From positions 1-52,253 of the forward strand of contig CALFWO010000059.1 of NCBI GenBank assembly GCA_937928045.1: DNA of 52,253 bases, in the 5' to 3' direction. This stretch comes from an uncultured Saprospiraceae bacterium. GTDB lineage: Bacteria > Bacteroidota > Bacteroidia > Chitinophagales > Saprospiraceae. Shown piece by piece: positions 49,889-52,253 of the stretch. Both the position numbers and the translations under genes were made by a program. The notes below the pieces were generated by a model. That model saw only the letters and a list, made by a program, of their open reading frames with translations, searched no databases and was not told where the DNA came from. Numbering within the stretch: the first letter of the stretch is position 1; every line of letters starts with the position of its first letter.

Positions 49889-50572
49889 TTACGCCCTATA
49901 CTTTCGCTTCATAAACCTCATATACATTACTCCCAAGATTGTCGGTGCGATCCAAGGCAAAATCATCCATCGCTGATCCAATTGAAAAACTTGCATAAGG
50001 ATTTGGTTTCCACCAAAAGCTAAAAATGCAGTGTATGCTGCTATACCAGATATGATTGTTCCTTGGATGTGCATTTTTAGTTTGGTTTCTTTGTTTTCAG
50101 CTTTTTCTTTTGTCATCAGATATTCGCGGATAGAACCGATTCCAACCAATCCAAAGAATGCAATCATTGGCCCCATTCCCTGAAAATTAAATTGAATGGC
50201 GCCTAGGTAAACCATAGCTAAACCCGCAAGAAAAAAGACCATAGAATAGACTTTTCTAATCTGGAAGTATCGCTTTGTCCAAACCTTGTTTTGATTCAAT
50301 ATTTCATAGGAGTACCAAAGCGGATAAGCGGTAATTATTGCTAAGTAACCTAGAAATGCTGCCGCAATATACTTTGCCAAAAGAATATTGCAGACGGAAA
50401 GTGCCATGGCACTAATCAGCACAATCCACATGCATATGAAATAATACCAACCTACCTTCCGATGTAACTTGCCTCCTTTTTTAACACCGACTGGAATCCA
50501 GAATAATACTAGACTTAGAAAGCCAAAAGGGATGTGTATGTAAAGGATAAACTTGTGAATGGATTCTACCAT
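49889..50572 (-). CDS. DUF2306-like integral membrane protein
   Basis: This protein of 227 residues has about seven hydrophobic segments. It shows KGGKLHRKVGWYYFICMWIVLISA near residue 40-65, the HRxxGWxY pattern of DUF2306-type membrane proteins. Function is unknown. I start at ATG 50572; the alternative codon at 50602 overlaps the promoter's -7 box and would lie upstream of the transcript. A strong Bacteroidota-type promoter precedes it. It is convergent with pntB. Confidence 0.83.
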   Translation of the reverse strand: MVESIHKFILYIHIPFGFLSLVLFWIPVGVKKGGKLHRKVGWYYFICMWIVLISAMALSVCNILLAKYIAAAFLGYLAIITAYPLWYSYEILNQNKVWTKRYFQIRKVYSMVFFLAGLAMVYLGAIQFNFQGMGPMIAFFGLVGIGSIREYLMTKEKAENKETKLKMHIQGTIISGIAAYTAFLAFGGNQILMQVFQLDQRWMILPWIAPTILGVMYMRFMKRKYRA

Positions 50573-50599
50573 GACTATTGTATTTAATGAACGATAATC

Positions 50600-50630
50600 C
50601 AAACATATGGGCTAATAGAATTTAGACAAA
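50600..50630 (-). promoter_or_regulatory. Bacteroidota promoter (TTTG-N19-TATGTTTG)
   Basis: On the minus strand TTTG (50627-50630), exactly 19 nt, then TATGTTTG (50600-50607) is a perfect match to TTTG-N19-TAnnTTTG. It lies 28 nt before ATG 50572 and is the best promoter in the window. Confidence 0.72.
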
Positions 50631-50728
50631 ATGGAAAGTGATGACCAACAAGAAATGGGATGTATAACAAGGAGAAAGTGATGACTGGTAAAGGGTAGGG
50701 ACGAATGACAAGGTCAAAAATGAAGATT

Positions 50729-51556
50729 TTACTTAAAAATGGAGACGAAACTTCTGGACACTGGAATTAATTTTTCACAGCCTTCTAAGGTTAATAATAA
50801 ACCCTGGGCATTTCCAGAAGTTGAAAGAATAACAGATCGGTTGACTAGGTAAGAACGATGACATTTTACGATCGAAGAATGATTCAATAGTTCTAAAACA
50901 TTTTTCAGGCTAATACGAACAGTTTTCTCTGCTATTTGGCCATCCGGTAAGACATATCCAATTTTAACATAGTTCTGTAAGGCTTCAAAGTATCTAAGAT
51001 CTTTCAATAGTATTCCTTCAAACGTTCTTGATTTAGAAACGGATTTCTCCTGATTGTAGTGCTCTTTTTCATTTATTTCATCTGCTATTTTCTGGTACTT
51101 TTTTTCTTGTCTTAAAAGGGCCAATCCACCTATAAAAATCGTTGGGAATATTCCAATGGAAAAGGTTCCTCGGATCATGTCAGGGAAAAATTCCCACCTG
51201 ATCTCACCAAATATCGCGATCCGAACGAAAAAGAAATTTGCTAGGCTAATACAAAGCATTAATCCTGTCAAATTTACAATCCATTTTCCGAAGGTATAAG
51301 TGGATTCTCCTTTTTTGAATAAGGATAAAAATTTGGAAAATAGTTCATAAAGGAAATAGGATATGAATGTCGCTGCTCCAAACCCAAGACAAATAAGAAA
51401 TCTGTTTGATTCTATTGAGGCCAATCCAAAGGGTTGAAAGATGAAGAGAAAAAAGGTAACAAATAAACTGACAAGGGTAATACTTTTCAGCGTCTGCCCT
51501 GGATTATCTTCAGAAGGGAATGGTTTGTTCAGAAATGACTTAATGTTATTCAGCAT
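50729..51556 (-). CDS. LytTR-type regulator with N-terminal membrane segments
   Basis: This 275-residue protein has about four hydrophobic segments in residues 25-165 and a C-terminal LytTR DNA-binding domain (about 178-275). LKDLRYFEALQNYVKIGYVLPDG, TVRISLKNVLELL and VKCHRSYLVNRSVI are the LytTR beta-strand signatures. Many LytTR proteins bind direct repeats and act on surface or secretion genes. Fused to membrane helices, it should sense a membrane signal directly. A TATCTTCG -7-like box at 51566-51573 lies 10 nt before its ATG. Confidence 0.88.
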   Translation of the reverse strand: MLNNIKSFLNKPFPSEDNPGQTLKSITLVSLFVTFFLFIFQPFGLASIESNRFLICLGFGAATFISYFLYELFSKFLSLFKKGESTYTFGKWIVNLTGLMLCISLANFFFVRIAIFGEIRWEFFPDMIRGTFSIGIFPTIFIGGLALLRQEKKYQKIADEINEKEHYNQEKSVSKSRTFEGILLKDLRYFEALQNYVKIGYVLPDGQIAEKTVRISLKNVLELLNHSSIVKCHRSYLVNRSVILSTSGNAQGLLLTLEGCEKLIPVSRSFVSIFK

Positions 51557-51565
51557 ACGATATTG

Positions 51566-51573
51566 CGAAGATA
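51566..51573 (-). promoter_or_regulatory. Candidate -7 element (TATCTTCG) for the LytTR gene
   Basis: TATCTTCG on the minus strand is one base from TAnnTTTG and identical to the box before the LRR membrane gene at 27461. No clear -33 TTTG at the usual distance is seen. Confidence 0.4.
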
Positions 51574-51608
51574 AACATTTAAAGAAAAAGTGCTATCTCC
51601 TTTTATGC

Positions 51609-51645
51609 CGAAAAACCACCCTACAAACAACTGTTGCAGGGTGGT
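51609..51645 (-). terminator. Intrinsic terminator of the T9SS-CTD gene at 51670
   Basis: On the minus strand ACCACCCT, a 15-base loop, AGGGTGGT and then TTTT form a perfect eight-bp stem (51615-51622 and 51638-51645). It lies about 25 nt past the stop of the T9SS gene. Confidence 0.85.
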
Positions 51646-51669
51646 CAGTTCCACTGAAATAAAATAAGG

Positions 51670-52158
51670 TTATCGAATGATTTTTACCTTTCCGTTGCCT
51701 ATGATTCCTTCGCTTGATTTTAATTGTAAATAATACATTCCTGAATTTATGGAGGCAGGTATTTGCACCAAAGCTGATAGAGATGTGAAATCAGAAATAA
51801 TTGGCTGTGAATGTACAGGTCTGCCTAATTGATCTATCAAATACAATTCAACATCTTGTCCAATTACAGATTCAGGTAATTCAAATTCAATTGAAAATTC
51901 TTGAACAGAAGGATTTGGGTATGGACTGAGATTGATAATTGGTAGTTGGATACGTTGCGCTTCGCCATTTAGTTCGATTGGAGTATTGGCTATTGGATTA
52001 ACCAGCGCAAGTACCGGATTTTCCAAAACCAATTCGACCCATCGGCCTGCAGCTCCGGCTGAAGTTGTAACCGTAAAATACAAGGTCGTGATACCTACAG
52101 CATCAATATTTGGTAGGAATGTATTTGTTATTGGATCATAGGTTCCAACGGCAGTGAC
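51670..52158 (-). CDS. T9SS type A sorting-domain protein, C-terminal part (5' end lost at the join)
   Basis: The frame, reading from the right, gives VTAVGTYDPITNTFLPNIDA and then a repeat-type beta region, LYFTVTT, and a classic type IX CTD from about 51930 (LSPYPNPSVQEFSIEFELPE, then GNGKVKIIR at the end). GTYDP..N.F is typical of the large repeat-rich Bacteroidota surface proteins. In frame it stops at 52180-52182, inside a G+C-rich foreign segment, so the authentic gene surely continued further upstream. I therefore call it partial, with its natural start missing. Confidence 0.8.
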   Translation of the reverse strand, partial: VTAVGTYDPITNTFLPNIDAVGITTLYFTVTTSAGAAGRWVELVLENPVLALVNPIANTPIELNGEAQRIQLPIINLSPYPNPSVQEFSIEFELPESVIGQDVELYLIDQLGRPVHSQPIISDFTSLSALVQIPASINSGMYYLQLKSSEGIIGNGKVKIIR

Positions 52159-52253
52159 GCGCGCCGGTTCGACCGCCGCTCATGATGCGGCCCGTTCAAA
52201 GTATCAGATGGTGCTGGGACAGAAACAGGCGCTGGAGACTTTGATCGCCGAGG
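52157..52253 (+). other. G+C-rich foreign segment with an open plus-strand frame (probable chimeric join)
   Basis: By count 60 of 97 bases are G or C (62%), against 37 of the preceding 96 (39%). On the plus strand it is open to the window end in the frame from 52157, giving a helical sequence with AARSKYQMVLGQKQALETLI, like the coiled-coil arm of an HlyD-type periplasmic adaptor (weak guess). On the minus strand it stops the T9SS frame. The abrupt change in composition and coding strand points to an assembly or library chimera rather than natural transfer. Confidence 0.75.

Overview
This 52 kb window comes from an AT-rich member of the Bacteroidota, most likely a Saprospiraceae-like marine or freshwater bacterium. 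The evidence is a FecI/FecR/TonB-receptor/DUF4249 cassette, type IX secretion (T9SS) C-terminal domains, MdpB-type collar proteins, LytTR and membrane-AraC regulators, and several -7 elements of the Bacteroidota form TAnnTTTG. I see no tRNA, rRNA, CRISPR array or intact insertion sequence.

Layout. 1-4.1 kb holds housekeeping genes: cutA, a membrane protein, and an arginine deiminase / thioesterase / YihY operon on the minus strand. 4.1-10.2 kb is a plus-strand run of six genes: a coiled-coil protein, a membrane-anchored PspA-like protein, an ABC substrate-binding domain fused to an OmpA peptidoglycan-binding domain, a permease with an extra membrane tail, a CADD-like heme-oxygenase-fold diiron oxidase, and the ABC ATPase. 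This is my best candidate for an undescribed system. 10.2-17.9 kb holds a CvfB-like RNA-binding protein, a lipoprotein, a beta carbonic anhydrase, and the TonB receptor/FecR/ECF-sigma uptake locus. 17.9-23.8 kb holds a B12-type radical SAM protein with CX4CX2C spacing, a VOC protein, a secreted esterase and a secreted M20 peptidase. 23.9-33.6 kb is accessory: small lipoprotein and membrane genes, an MFS transporter, a membrane leucine-rich-repeat protein, two adjacent transglutaminase-like proteins (one with its triad, one without), and a TPR / unknown / NTF2-like operon.

33.7-40.1 kb is a compact minus-strand operon ending in a clear terminator: collar protein, unknown protein, glycosyltransferase, a 44-residue peptide, a phosphodiesterase-TPR-sulfotransferase fusion, and a T9SS-exported protein. 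It reads as a surface-glycoconjugate or secretion-linked modification system and is the second main candidate. 40.3-44.5 kb has a secreted serine hydrolase, an alpha/beta hydrolase and an AraC regulator. 44.9-51.6 kb has a lipoprotein, an S4 RNA-binding protein, a long non-coding gap, the NAD(P) transhydrogenase genes pntAB, a DUF2306-like membrane protein and a LytTR regulator.

The last ~97 bases (from about 52157) change abruptly to 62% G+C, by count, against 39% in the 96 bases before. They break a T9SS-CTD gene and open a different reading frame on the other strand. This is most likely a chimeric join, so the right edge should be treated with caution.
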